Source of the DNA: an uncultured Treponema sp.
Lineage (GTDB): Bacteria > Spirochaetota > Spirochaetia > Treponematales > Treponemataceae
DNA length: 64,000 nt
Assembly (NCBI GenBank): GCA_900319625.1
Contig: ONPD01000002.1
Coordinates: forward strand, 1-64,000
Reading direction: 5' to 3'
The position numbers and the translations under genes are program-made. Positions 1-7,281 of the stretch are shown here, one piece after another (positions within the stretch are counted from its first letter, which is position 1; every line of letters begins with the position of its first letter). A model generated the notes under the pieces. That model was not told the origin of the DNA. It saw only the letters and a program-made list of their open reading frames with translations, and did no database searches.

Positions 1-200
1 AAACCAAGAGAACCCGCTGTTATTAAATCATCTTCAATTTCTTGATTGTACCCCGGAAAAGATCTTGCACACTTGATGATAAAAGGAATGTTTGCGACGA
101 TAAGTTTATTGCGGGCAGCAAGATTTCCTGCTGCGGCAAGCTTAAGATACTCAAGTTCTTCTTGAGCTGAAAGAATTTTGGTAGCTGGGAATTTAAACAT
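1..200 (-). CDS. Sigma-70 family factor, N-terminal part (runs off window)
   Basis: The ATG lies at 200 reading leftward and the gene leaves the window after about 66 residues. The visible protein begins MFKFPATKIL and is almost identical to the complete sigma factor at 4114-4755, at a constant offset of 4555 bp, with only scattered substitutions. The visible part is the start of sigma region 2 (core-RNA-polymerase binding). The ribosome site GGAGG at about 207-211 (read on the minus strand) and the upstream DNA to about 312 are also duplicated. It is transcribed away from the SLOG gene at 453-953, whose terminator at 410-444 lies upstream of it. By analogy with the second copy it may head another cassette beyond the window edge; this is inference. 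Confidence 0.85.
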   Translation of the reverse strand, partial: MFKFPATKILSAQEELEYLKLAAAGNLAARNKLIVANIPFIIKCARSFPGYNQEIEDDLITAGSLG

Positions 201-312
201 ATTGGCCTCCTTGAAAAATAAAAAAAAACGACAATTTTTAAACTTTTTTAAATTTTGAGTACGAACTTAGTTGTTTCCTTCCCTGGTTATGTCAAAGAAC
301 AGTTTAGTTAGG
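1..312. repeat. Long direct repeat, copy 1 (sigma gene start plus upstream region)
   Basis: Bases 1-312 match about 4556-4862 with few substitutions and small indels in A/T runs. The repeat covers the first third of the sigma gene, its ribosome binding site and about 110 bp upstream. On the minus strand the upstream part contains TCTTTGACA (TTGACA at 295-290), a good -35 candidate, followed by a GGGAAGG stretch. The match fades after 312, just beyond the TTGACA box, so gene and promoter appear to have been duplicated as one unit. Confidence 0.8.
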
Positions 313-409
313 TGTTTTTAATTGATTTTTTTTATATATATTTAATAGATAAAGTCCCTCGGAAATGTTAAAAAAGTAAGGCATTTTTGGGGTAGATAAC
401 AAAAAATGA

Positions 410-444
410 AACAGGCTCCGCCTTTTTTGGCAGAGCCTGTTTTT
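410..444 (-). terminator. Intrinsic terminator after the SLOG gene
   Basis: ACAGGCTC (411-418) and GAGCCTGT (433-440) form a stem, extended by imperfect pairs around a T-rich loop. It sits 10 bp beyond the stop of the gene at 453-953. A/T runs on both sides could make it work in both directions. Confidence 0.75.
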
Positions 445-452
445 GTAGAAAT

Positions 453-953
453 TTATTTTATATCCCGCCATTGAATAGTAACGACAATTTTGTCCTTACG
501 CATGGCGTAATCCAGGGTGTGCCAGGTGCCGCCGGTGTGAGGGTCAGCCTGGTCGAAAATGGCTACGACAAAGTCGCTTTTGTCGACCATATACTTGTTG
601 CGGTCGAGGTAGGCGTCGTTGCGGCGTTCCTTGGTAGAAACGGGATGTACGAAGTCGGCTTTTTCGAGGATGGGTTTGATTTCCTTGCGTCGGGCATTGT
701 GGCCTTCGTAGGGCTGGGCAATTTCCAGAATGAGGCCTGGGTTTGTTTTCTTTTTTTCGAGGACGATTTCACTTGCCCAGGTGTCGATACCAAGAGCATT
801 GCCGGCGATGAAATGATTGCAGCCTTTTGCAATTAAATCGTCGATGGCATCTTCAAGGCGGCGGAAAAGTACCTGGCATCTCGGGTCGTTTTTATCAGTT
901 CCCCAGGGAAAAGCTTCTGGTCTGTGACCGGTAAAACAAGTGATATAATTCAT
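453..953 (-). CDS. SLOG-fold nucleotide-binding protein (DUF1273/YpsA-like)
   Basis: The 166-residue protein opens with CFTGHRP, the hallmark of the DUF1273/YpsA branch of the SLOG (Rossmann-like) superfamily. Later segments fit the same fold: FIAGNALGIDTWASEIVL (glycine-rich nucleotide-binding loop) and DKSDFVVAIFD followed by GGTWHTLDYA near the C-terminus. SLOG proteins bind nucleotides or derived signals and often occur in conflict or stress systems. It is the last gene of a minus-strand run (sigma, MoxR ATPase, small protein, VWA protein, this gene), 8 bp after the VWA gene and before a terminator, so co-transcription is likely. The ligand cannot be read from sequence. A truncated SLOG-like remnant of another type lies at 12347-12546. 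Confidence 0.8.
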   Translation of the reverse strand: MNYITCFTGHRPEAFPWGTDKNDPRCQVLFRRLEDAIDDLIAKGCNHFIAGNALGIDTWASEIVLEKKKTNPGLILEIAQPYEGHNARRKEIKPILEKADFVHPVSTKERRNDAYLDRNKYMVDKSDFVVAIFDQADPHTGGTWHTLDYAMRKDKIVVTIQWRDIK

Positions 954-961
954 AAACCCTC

Positions 962-2374
962 CTACAACTCCACGAACAAGGTTTCCACTTCACGGCAAAA
1001 TTTGTTAAAAGCTTCATCATCCAGACAGGTCACTTTTTTCCTATTATTTGTCCAGCAGATTCCGTAGCAGGAACAGCGGAGCTTTCTTATTTCAGCCAGC
1101 CAGTTTTCAAGAAAGTCATAATAGTCACTAATGATAAAAATCTTATCATTTTCGCTGCAAAAGCGGCTGGCGGTGTATCTGATTGCGGGGGCAATTTCGG
1201 TGCCGCAGCCGCATGGGATTTCACTTATGCCCTGACTAAGAGAATCGATTTTCTGCAGATCTGAATCCCAGAAAATCACTTTACTTTGCTGACCAACAAG
1301 GTTTTTAATTTCAGAAAATAGATCCAGAAGCTGGGCAAGGCGTTCTCTTCTTACAGAACCGCTTGTGTCAACTATGATGTAAACGTTTCCCTGAGTGTAA
1401 TCATTATGCTCGATTGATTTCCCCCGCAGAATATTGTCTGTTTTACCCCTGTTTGCAAGATAGAGATAATCAGTTCTGCTATCCTCAAATTTATCAATTG
1501 CGCGTTCTGTAATAAAAGTGCGGACATCAGGACCAAGCTTACGAATTGTAAAGCATCTTGTTTTTCCATAGCCTTCTTTCGAACTCTTTCCGTCACCAGA
1601 GCTCAAAGCCTCGGCAATGAACATATCCTGATTTTCAGCCGCTTTTTTTATTACCTCTGCCGGAATCTTGCTTGTTTTTTCTATAAATTTACCTTCTTCA
1701 TTACGCAGCTTTTCACAGATTTTAGGCATAACCAGATCCGGAGCTAAAATGATTAAATCTATATACTGCTGCCAGGAAAGTCCGCGGGAAAATCCATAAT
1801 TTTCTGCAAAAACAGGAGTTACAATTGTCACCTTTGGATTGTCCCGCTTTGCGTAAGCATATCGGCAAAGTCTTCTATATGCATCCGCATGTCCTGCAAG
1901 ACGATTTTCTGAAATGTATGAAAGCCTTTTGTATTCCGCCTGATTCATATCTTCAATAAGGAACTCCTCTTCATCCTTATCGAAAACCTTGCTGTTTAAC
2001 TCCATATCCATAGCGTAATTTTTCAAAAGAACGATTAAACTAAACATTGTCCTGTCTTCGTCCTTTTGCGTAAAGGAAATATATTTTGAAAAGCTCTTCC
2101 AGGCTCCCATCAGTTTGTCGTAAATCTGTTCGTTATTAATATCTTCAAAAGAAAGATGGTGTAAAAGAATATGGCCGATTTCATGCATAAAAAAGGAATG
2201 ACCGCTGCAAAACTCAGAGGTGTAAATTTTGTAACAGGCGCCTGCGTTTTCATCCCGCTTTACGTATGCAAGCGCCTCGTTTGATAAATCATCCTTTGAA
2301 ATCTTGTTATGAGTACAAACCACAAGGCGCATTTTCTTTTTCAGCTCTTCAAAATGTCTGTATTCGTGTTTCAT
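962..2374 (-). CDS. Metallopeptidase-like plus VWA-domain protein (DUF2201-type)
   Basis: The 470-residue protein has two parts. The N-terminal half carries HEIGHILLHH around residues 64-73, matching the HExxH zinc motif of putative metallopeptidase domains. The C-terminal part has DTSGS around residue 334, the MIDAS metal-binding motif of von Willebrand factor A domains, and continues VIFWDSDLQ and CGCGTEIAPAI. This order is typical of DUF2201-type proteins, which pair with MoxR-family AAA+ ATPases in chaperone-like or conflict systems. The partner ATPase is upstream at 2691-4028, with one small gene between. No signal peptide is seen, so it is probably cytoplasmic. Whether the HExxH domain still cleaves protein is unknown. 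Confidence 0.8.
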   Translation of the reverse strand: MKHEYRHFEELKKKMRLVVCTHNKISKDDLSNEALAYVKRDENAGACYKIYTSEFCSGHSFFMHEIGHILLHHLSFEDINNEQIYDKLMGAWKSFSKYISFTQKDEDRTMFSLIVLLKNYAMDMELNSKVFDKDEEEFLIEDMNQAEYKRLSYISENRLAGHADAYRRLCRYAYAKRDNPKVTIVTPVFAENYGFSRGLSWQQYIDLIILAPDLVMPKICEKLRNEEGKFIEKTSKIPAEVIKKAAENQDMFIAEALSSGDGKSSKEGYGKTRCFTIRKLGPDVRTFITERAIDKFEDSRTDYLYLANRGKTDNILRGKSIEHNDYTQGNVYIIVDTSGSVRRERLAQLLDLFSEIKNLVGQQSKVIFWDSDLQKIDSLSQGISEIPCGCGTEIAPAIRYTASRFCSENDKIFIISDYYDFLENWLAEIRKLRCSCYGICWTNNRKKVTCLDDEAFNKFCREVETLFVEL

Positions 2375-2382
2375 AAGTCTTT

Positions 2383-2691
2383 TTACCCCCTATTTAAACT
2401 TCTTTTATCTGAACTCAGATAAGCAGAATAGATTTTGAAAAATGCATCTGCCGGTACATTTTTTACGTCCCCGTTTTCAAGGCAATAAATCCCGGAAACA
2501 TCTGAATAAGGGACAGTTTTCAGAGAATCAAGAGAGCGGGAATTTTCCTCTTCGAGAAGAAATAAAAAATTCCCCCTGATTCCAAGCTTGTAATAATCCT
2601 TGAATTTGCCTGAGTTTTTTTCTCTTTTGGCAAATCTTGAAGTATCTTTGATTTTTGCAAGAACGATTTCTTCCATATCGTTTTTAATCAT
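2383..2691 (-). CDS. Small protein of unknown function in MoxR/VWA operon
   Basis: I chose the ATG at 2691 because it overlaps the stop of the upstream ATPase gene as TAATG, a classic translational-coupling arrangement; an upstream start at 2715 is possible but less attractive. The protein (102 residues) begins MIKNDMEEIVLAKIKDTSRF and contains a charged middle and the segment YSDVSGIYCLENGDVKNVPA. I recognise no family. It is 8 bp from the VWA gene. Its place between a MoxR ATPase and its VWA partner suggests an adaptor or substrate role, which is inference only. Confidence 0.65.
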   Translation of the reverse strand: MIKNDMEEIVLAKIKDTSRFAKREKNSGKFKDYYKLGIRGNFLFLLEEENSRSLDSLKTVPYSDVSGIYCLENGDVKNVPADAFFKIYSAYLSSDKRSLNRG

Positions 2692-4028
2692 TATGCTGCC
2701 TCCGTTTGAATACAAGTGTTCATGTAAAATTTGTAAGTAGTTATGATTTCATTCAGCTTTGATAAAGTTGAGTTCTTTTTTGAAGCCGAAAGAGCCTCTG
2801 ATGCAATTAAATAAAAGATTTCTATTGCGTCATAATCCTTGCGAAGCTTTATAAGCTCTGCTTTAGATTTTTTATTGATAAAAAGAAGCTTTGATATGCT
2901 GTCGGTATCTGTTTTGAATTCTTCCTCAATTTCAGAAACGATTTGCATGCAGGCTTCTTCAGCCTCTTCTGATTCAAGCTTATCCTGAAGGGTAATAAGG
3001 GCGTCTATATTTTCTGCAAGGCTGAGCTTGAAATTGTAAGAGAAAGTTTTCTGCTTCTTTTTCTTGCCCCAAAGCTCATTCAAGGCGTCTTTTGTAAGCT
3101 CCCGGATAAACTTTCTGTAAGCATTGAGCTCCTGGATATCAGAAAAAGAATTAAAGCCAAGCCCAATCAGTCCATCAATAAATTTTCCGATATATTCTGC
3201 ATTACTTAATCCGATTGAGTACATAGCGCAGAAAATGTCCCGGAAATATCCGATGGTTCTGCCCGAAATAAAATTATAAACCTCACCGTTTTTGGAATAT
3301 TCACCGGTAAAAACATTGTTCAGCCGTTTATTTGCAAAATTTAACTGACTTTTTGAGCTGTCTTTTGCGTAGTAGGTTGAATTAAGCTTTTCAAAAATCC
3401 CGCGGACTGCAAGAGAGGCTTTTTCTTTGATTTCTTCTGAAAGCTCGCGATGATCGAAATCCGGTAAAAACTTTTCTATAGCATCAGCTTTCTGAAGGAA
3501 TTCTGTATAAAGGCCTTCAAAGGACTGAGGACCGAAGTTTATAAGGCAAAAGCGGTTAAGATTCGGTGCTGTAATATCGCACATTGAAGGAAGATTATCC
3601 TTGTAGTTGCTGGCACTTGCGATAATTGTTGATTCAGGCAGTTTCTGACCATTGCCGATTGTACGTTCAAAAATAAGGCGGTAGAGGCTGGCCTGAACAT
3701 CCTTAGGGGCACCCGCAATTTCATCAATAAAAAGAACAGAGGGGATGCCGTTTTTTTCAAACTCGGTGATTGTATGAAACCATTCCGGTGCCTTTGTACG
3801 AAGATAATCAGTACCTGCTCCATCATTTACCATATAACCAAGAATCTCGCTGCGGTCGAAGGCACTGCCAATAAGGCTTTCTACGTGATAGCCATTACGC
3901 TTTGCCCACAAATTAACGATTGTGGTCTTACCCATACCAGGGTTTCCAAGATAAAGCATTGGTACACCCGAAATTCTGCTTAATTCAAAGCCTGTAAGCA
4001 TCAGGTCACGCATGTAATTTTTGTTCAT
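2691..4028 (-). CDS. MoxR-family AAA+ ATPase
   Basis: The 445-residue protein has a Walker A motif GNPGMGKT near residues 28-35, Walker B VLFIDEIAG about 70 residues later, a sensor-like ASNYKDNLPSM segment and an NRFCLINF segment consistent with a MoxR core. The C-terminal 200 residues are helical with Lys/Glu-rich stretches and may form the lid and partner-binding part. MoxR ATPases work as chaperone motors together with VWA-domain proteins, and the VWA partner is two genes downstream (962-2374). The upstream neighbour is the sigma gene, 85 bp away with hairpins in between, so transcription may be partly uncoupled from it. Substrate unknown. Confidence 0.85.
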   Translation of the reverse strand: MNKNYMRDLMLTGFELSRISGVPMLYLGNPGMGKTTIVNLWAKRNGYHVESLIGSAFDRSEILGYMVNDGAGTDYLRTKAPEWFHTITEFEKNGIPSVLFIDEIAGAPKDVQASLYRLIFERTIGNGQKLPESTIIASASNYKDNLPSMCDITAPNLNRFCLINFGPQSFEGLYTEFLQKADAIEKFLPDFDHRELSEEIKEKASLAVRGIFEKLNSTYYAKDSSKSQLNFANKRLNNVFTGEYSKNGEVYNFISGRTIGYFRDIFCAMYSIGLSNAEYIGKFIDGLIGLGFNSFSDIQELNAYRKFIRELTKDALNELWGKKKKQKTFSYNFKLSLAENIDALITLQDKLESEEAEEACMQIVSEIEEEFKTDTDSISKLLFINKKSKAELIKLRKDYDAIEIFYLIASEALSASKKNSTLSKLNEIITTYKFYMNTCIQTEAA

Positions 4029-4045
4029 TTTTACCTCATGTGTAA

Positions 4046-4103
4046 GCCCGCCGGTCAGAGCGGGCGGTGTTCTATAGATACAGCAGGCCGTATTTGGCCT
4101 GCT
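4046..4103. other. Two short hairpins between sigma and MoxR genes
   Basis: GCCCGC/GCGGGC (4046-4065) and AGCAGGCC/GGCCTGCT (4082-4103) are inverted repeats in the 85-bp gap. The second has a T-run only in the plus direction, so neither is a clear terminator for the minus-strand genes here. They may lower read-through or protect an mRNA end. Confidence 0.45.
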
Positions 4104-4113
4104 TTTTAATTAA

Positions 4114-4755
4114 TTAGCTGGCAAGCTGTTGAAGATTTTGATTTTGACGAAGATGTTTTAGAGCATTTTGTTCGATTTGCTGCATACGAGAACGGGTTCT
4201 GCCTTTAATTGCCCCGATTTCTTCAAAGGTATGAGCTTTCTGGTTATTTAAGCCGTAATGTAAAATTAAGACTTCCTGTTCATTTGGCTTTAATGTATTA
4301 ATAGCAGCCATAAGTTTTTCTTTTTTAATGTTATTTTCACACTCTTCATCAAGTGAAAGATTAGATGTATCTGCAAGATTTGCTACGAAAGAGTCCTGGT
4401 CACCATCTGAATTATAGGTGGCATCTAGTGAGAGTAAAGAGAGTTTTTTTCTGCGGCTCCCTACTGATTTTTGCATGAAGGAGTTGATGTAGAATTTACC
4501 GATGGTAAGAAGTCTGGTGCCCATTGTAAAATCATATTTCTCTATGGCTCTCATTAAGCCAAGAGAACCTGCTGTTATTAAATCACCTTCAATTTCTTGA
4601 TTGTACCCCGGAAAAGATCTTGCACAGTTGATGATAAAAGGAATGTTTGCGACAATAAGTTTATTGCGGGCAGCAAGATCGCCTGCTGCGGCAAGCTTAA
4701 GATACTCAAGTTCTTCTTGAGCTGAAAGAATTTTGGTAGCTGGGAATTTAAACAT
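4114..4755 (-). CDS. RNA polymerase sigma-70 family factor (short, regions 2 and 4)
   Basis: At 213 residues this is shorter than a housekeeping sigma. Residues 15-90 match region 2: an NKLIVANIPFIINCA helix, then DLITAGSLGLMRAIEKYDF. The 130-200 segment matches region 4, with LKPNEQEVLILHYGL and a helix-turn-helix ending RSRMQQIEQNALKHLRQ. Region 3 is reduced to a short linker. It should direct polymerase to a specific set of promoters. RBS GGAGG lies about 6 bp before the ATG. It heads the MoxR/VWA/SLOG cassette and has a nearly identical paralogue starting at 200, so it may control its own cassette; that is inference. Its upstream region carries the TCTTTGACA box also found before the sigma gene at 12650. 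Confidence 0.9.
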   Translation of the reverse strand: MFKFPATKILSAQEELEYLKLAAAGDLAARNKLIVANIPFIINCARSFPGYNQEIEGDLITAGSLGLMRAIEKYDFTMGTRLLTIGKFYINSFMQKSVGSRRKKLSLLSLDATYNSDGDQDSFVANLADTSNLSLDEECENNIKKEKLMAAINTLKPNEQEVLILHYGLNNQKAHTFEEIGAIKGRTRSRMQQIEQNALKHLRQNQNLQQLAS

Positions 4756-4862
4756 ATTGGCCTCCTTGAAAATAAAAAAACGACAATTTAAACTTTTTTA
4801 AATTTTGAGTAAGAACTTAGTTGTTACCTTCCCTGGGAATGTCAAAGATCTGTTTAGGTATG
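4556..4862. repeat. Long direct repeat, copy 2 (sigma gene start plus upstream region)
   Basis: This is the partner of 1-312. The TTGACA box on the minus strand is at 4845-4840. Small differences are concentrated in A/T runs and at about ten positions in the coding part. Confidence 0.8.
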
Positions 4863-4875
4863 TAAATATAATAAA

Positions 4876-4904
4876 GAGCCAGTCCCACGTTAAGGAACCA
4901 GCTC
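4876..4904 (-). terminator. Probable terminator after the WYL regulator gene
   Basis: As minus-strand RNA the segment forms an 11-bp stem (GAGCUGGUUCC with GGGACUGGCUC, three G-U pairs) around a 7-base loop, followed by UUUAUUAU. On the plus strand the same arms pair poorly. It lies 57 bp beyond the stop of the gene at 4961-5983. Confidence 0.5.
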
Positions 4905-4960
4905 ATTTTTTTAAGAGAATATTTGTAATGTTGATGCTTTACGAATGTTCTTTTATAGAA

Positions 4961-5983
4961 TTATAATTCGATTTTTTTTACTTTTTCCCGTCTTTCCAGC
5001 CAGTCATCGACAAGTTCTTTTGGTGCAATCGGAAATGCTTCGTCAGCCCATTGCCAGGTCCAGCGGCGGATGGAAAATAGCTGGTTACTGCGGAAGCTTA
5101 GAATGATGCCGTCTCCGTCGGGGCCGGGATTTTTTTCATCAGGGGTTATAGTCTGGTTTTCGCCCCAGATGCGGTTTTTAGCGTAGCGGGCGGCGTAACC
5201 GTGAAGGTGGATTTTGAAGTCCAGAAAATAGTCGTGGCACATACAGCCGAAGGAACCGCGGGTCATTTTTCTAAAATCGTAGTCTTTCGGGAGCGTGAAA
5301 CTCTCGTCTGTGAGCTGAATATTTTTCATTTCGCTAAGGGTATAGCGGCGCTTTCCTTTTTTTAAAATGTCGAACGCATGAAGATTCCAGTTACCGTTAT
5401 CATAAATCAGCTGCCAGGGCTGAACTCTGCGGTTCGAAGGCTTTGTGTCGGTAAGCGACTGATAGTCAAATGTAATTACGCGGTTTTCCTGCAGGCCTTT
5501 GTCGATTAAGCGCCAGGTTTCAGCAGGGATGTCCTTGTTTGGAGCTCCAACAAAAATAATTCTGTCGTTGTCAGGTTTTTTGTTGATTCTGATGTTTTCA
5601 ATTGATAAATCTTGAGTTTCTGTAGAAAGTGATTGAAAAACTTCCTGAGCTTCCTTGTAAAGAGGGTTGTCTTTTACCATATCCATAAGCGTTTTTATGA
5701 GTTTTGCAGCTTTTGCGGCATTTTCATCTGTGTAAAAGCGTGGCAGACGGTAGTCTGGATCGGTGTAAAAATATCCTCTTGTTTTAAAATCAGTATCTAT
5801 TGGTGCCTGATATTTTACTTCCATTTCTTCTATATCGCGGAAAAAGGAGCTTTTGCTTGATTTGATATTATATTTTTCGCCAAGCTCGGAAACTATCTGA
5901 CTCCATTTTAATCTTCGTCCCGAAGCAATAATTTCATCCATTGCCTGATAGCGTTTTGATTTTTCAGTAAAGTCTACTGCCAT
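4961..5983 (-). CDS. WYL-domain transcriptional regulator
   Basis: The 340-residue protein starts with a winged-helix region (about residues 10-75, with SQIVSELGEKYNIKSSKSSF then FRDIEEME), the layout of DeoR-like HTH domains fused to WYL domains. The WYL part begins near residue 165 (ITFDYQSL) and includes RRVQPWQLIYDNGNWNLHAFD, where the signature W-Y-L triplet reads W-N-L. WYL proteins bind ligands, often nucleic acid or nucleotides, and control defence and DNA-damage genes. It is divergent from the operon of small proteins and the double AAA+ ATPase (6103-9597), sharing a 119-bp promoter region, so it is the likely regulator of that operon. Confidence 0.85.
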   Translation of the reverse strand: MAVDFTEKSKRYQAMDEIIASGRRLKWSQIVSELGEKYNIKSSKSSFFRDIEEMEVKYQAPIDTDFKTRGYFYTDPDYRLPRFYTDENAAKAAKLIKTLMDMVKDNPLYKEAQEVFQSLSTETQDLSIENIRINKKPDNDRIIFVGAPNKDIPAETWRLIDKGLQENRVITFDYQSLTDTKPSNRRVQPWQLIYDNGNWNLHAFDILKKGKRRYTLSEMKNIQLTDESFTLPKDYDFRKMTRGSFGCMCHDYFLDFKIHLHGYAARYAKNRIWGENQTITPDEKNPGPDGDGIILSFRSNQLFSIRRWTWQWADEAFPIAPKELVDDWLERREKVKKIEL

Positions 5984-6000
5984 AAAAAAATCTCCTTAAA

Positions 6001-6059
6001 TTCCCTTAACTTGGGAACAGTACAGTATTACATTTTATATCATCAGAATAAATTGTCAA
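6001..6059 (-). promoter_or_regulatory. Promoter and candidate operator of the WYL gene
   Basis: On the minus strand TTGACA (6059-6054) and TAAAAT (6037-6032) are separated by 16 bp. Just downstream lies the inverted repeat TTCCC-N7-GGGAA (6001-6017), well placed for autorepression and within the intergenic region shared with the divergent operon. Binding by the WYL protein is inference. Confidence 0.5.
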
Positions 6060-6102
6060 CTTTCAGAAAGAAATTGCTACCATATTTCAGGAGGTATGCC
6101 TT

Positions 6103-6276
6103 ATGACAGATTTTTTAACACTGGCGGTGCTTATTGTTTTAATAGGCTCATTTATTTTTAAGTCTGGGGAACTTTTCATTGCTATTTTTAAACTAATAGC
6201 GTATTTTGCCTTACCCCTGACTATTGCGGGAGTTATTTTCTTTGCATCGAAACTAATCAACTGGTTTCTTCACTAA
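6103..6276 (+). CDS. Small membrane protein (57 aa)
   Basis: The ATG at 6103 follows an excellent ribosome site (AGGAGG at 6089-6094, 8-bp spacing). The 57-residue product is almost entirely hydrophobic, with two predicted membrane segments (about residues 4-19 and 29-50) split by a short KSGE turn. I recognise no family. It opens the operon read away from the WYL regulator and ends 16 bp before the next gene. In conflict systems tiny two-helix proteins of this kind can be membrane effectors or anchors, but nothing here proves that. Confidence 0.7.
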   Translation: MTDFLTLAVLIVLIGSFIFKSGELFIAIFKLIAYFALPLTIAGVIFFASKLINWFLH

Positions 6277-6292
6277 AACGACAGGAGGAAAT

Positions 6293-6799
6293 ATGAATTA
6301 TACAGATGGAAAAAAATGCTTAAAGGAAATCCTTGCGGCAGTTACAAGGGAAGATGAAAAAAATTATCTTCTGGAAGTTGAGTATGTAAAGCATTACAAG
6401 GGGGTAGTGCTGGGGCCGATTTATAAAGACGGTTATGGAAACTATGTGACTGTCCATAAAACAAAAAGCGTCACTATCAAGCTCGATGAAGATGACACTG
6501 ATGAAAGCTACACCTGGAATAGTTTTAAGGAGGCCAGGATAAAACTTGAAAAGTGTGAAAATTCTGGCAGCAGGGCCTTTCATGTAAAGAAGGGGCTTAA
6601 AGTTGCTTTTAAGCACGCTATGTTTCTTGATGATGTTTTTCTCGATGGAATAAAACCTCTCTGGTTCAACTTGTACACTGAATGGTTACATTCCAGATAC
6701 GAATACATTCAGGCTCATAAAAGTGAGTGGCAAAAACAAGTAGATAGAATGAGTCCGATAGGTGTTCCTGATGCATCTGCACTATTTAGAGGTAAGTAA
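6293..6799 (+). CDS. Hypothetical protein, WYL/AAA+ operon
   Basis: The 168-residue soluble protein begins MNYTDGKKCLKEILAAV after an AGGAGG ribosome site. It is rich in charged residues with aromatic-rich stretches (KPLWFNLYTEWLHSRYEYIQ). No signal peptide, membrane segment or known motif is visible. Its stop overlaps the start of the next small gene (TAATG), so translation is probably coupled. Function unknown. Confidence 0.75.
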   Translation: MNYTDGKKCLKEILAAVTREDEKNYLLEVEYVKHYKGVVLGPIYKDGYGNYVTVHKTKSVTIKLDEDDTDESYTWNSFKEARIKLEKCENSGSRAFHVKKGLKVAFKHAMFLDDVFLDGIKPLWFNLYTEWLHSRYEYIQAHKSEWQKQVDRMSPIGVPDASALFRGK

Positions 6800-6927
6800 T
6801 GTCAAATTTTATGAAATGGCTTGGAATGGGCCTTCAAACGGAGGGCTCAATAGTTTGGATTGGGTTTAAGGGGCTTGTTTTTCTTGGTCTTGTCTGGCTT
6901 ATCTGGACAATACTGGAAAATTTTTAA
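6799..6927 (+). CDS. Tiny membrane protein (42 aa)
   Basis: The ATG at 6799 overlaps the stop of the preceding gene as TAATG. The 42-residue product has one hydrophobic helix (about residues 18-40, rich in Trp, Leu and Val) after a short amphipathic start MSNFMKWLGMGLQ. It is too short for ordinary gene callers but its coupling to the upstream gene argues that it is real. Family not recognised. Confidence 0.6.
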   Translation: MSNFMKWLGMGLQTEGSIVWIGFKGLVFLGLVWLIWTILENF

Positions 6928-6966
6928 CTGGTAGCTATATTAAATTGATTTTTGGAGGAAATGCTT

Positions 6967-7191
6967 ATGTCATATTTTGATGTAAATTTGGATGGTATAA
7001 TTCAGAACTTTAGTCACAATTCTTACATTGTAAAATTGAATGAAAATACCAGTCTTTCTAAACTGGAATGGCAAATTAACCTGATTGTAGGAGATATGGA
7101 CAAGGCCGGTTTTTTTCCGGTTGATACTTCAATTTCTTATATTGAAGCTGAAGAAACTTATCTGGCAAAAATGATTTTTGGAAAAAAATAA
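6967..7191 (+). CDS. Small hypothetical protein (74 aa)
   Basis: I chose the ATG at 6967 because GGAGGA (6954-6959) stands 7 bp upstream; alternative starts at 6952 (TTG) and 6961 fall on or too close to that site. The product begins MSYFDVNLDGIIQNF and is soluble and acidic. No family recognised. It is the fourth small gene before the double AAA+ ATPase and is probably part of the same transcription unit. Confidence 0.65.
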   Translation: MSYFDVNLDGIIQNFSHNSYIVKLNENTSLSKLEWQINLIVGDMDKAGFFPVDTSISYIEAEETYLAKMIFGKK

Positions 7192-7214
7192 CTTTAAAAA
7201 AAATTATCTCATAA

Positions 7215-7243
7215 AGGGCTATACATCTACCATGGCTAGCCCT
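7215..7243 (+). promoter_or_regulatory. Hairpin before the AAA+ gene
   Basis: AGGGCTA (7215-7221) pairs with TAGCCCT (7237-7243) over a 15-base loop. There is no T-run, so it looks more like an mRNA processing or stability element between the small genes and the ATPase than a terminator. Confidence 0.4.
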
Positions 7244-7281
7244 ATGTTTACCAGTAAAAATTTTAAGTAGGGAGAAAAAAT

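Noticed and set aside
471..836. 121-residue frame on the plus strand
   Set aside because: Antisense to the SLOG gene, which carries family motifs.
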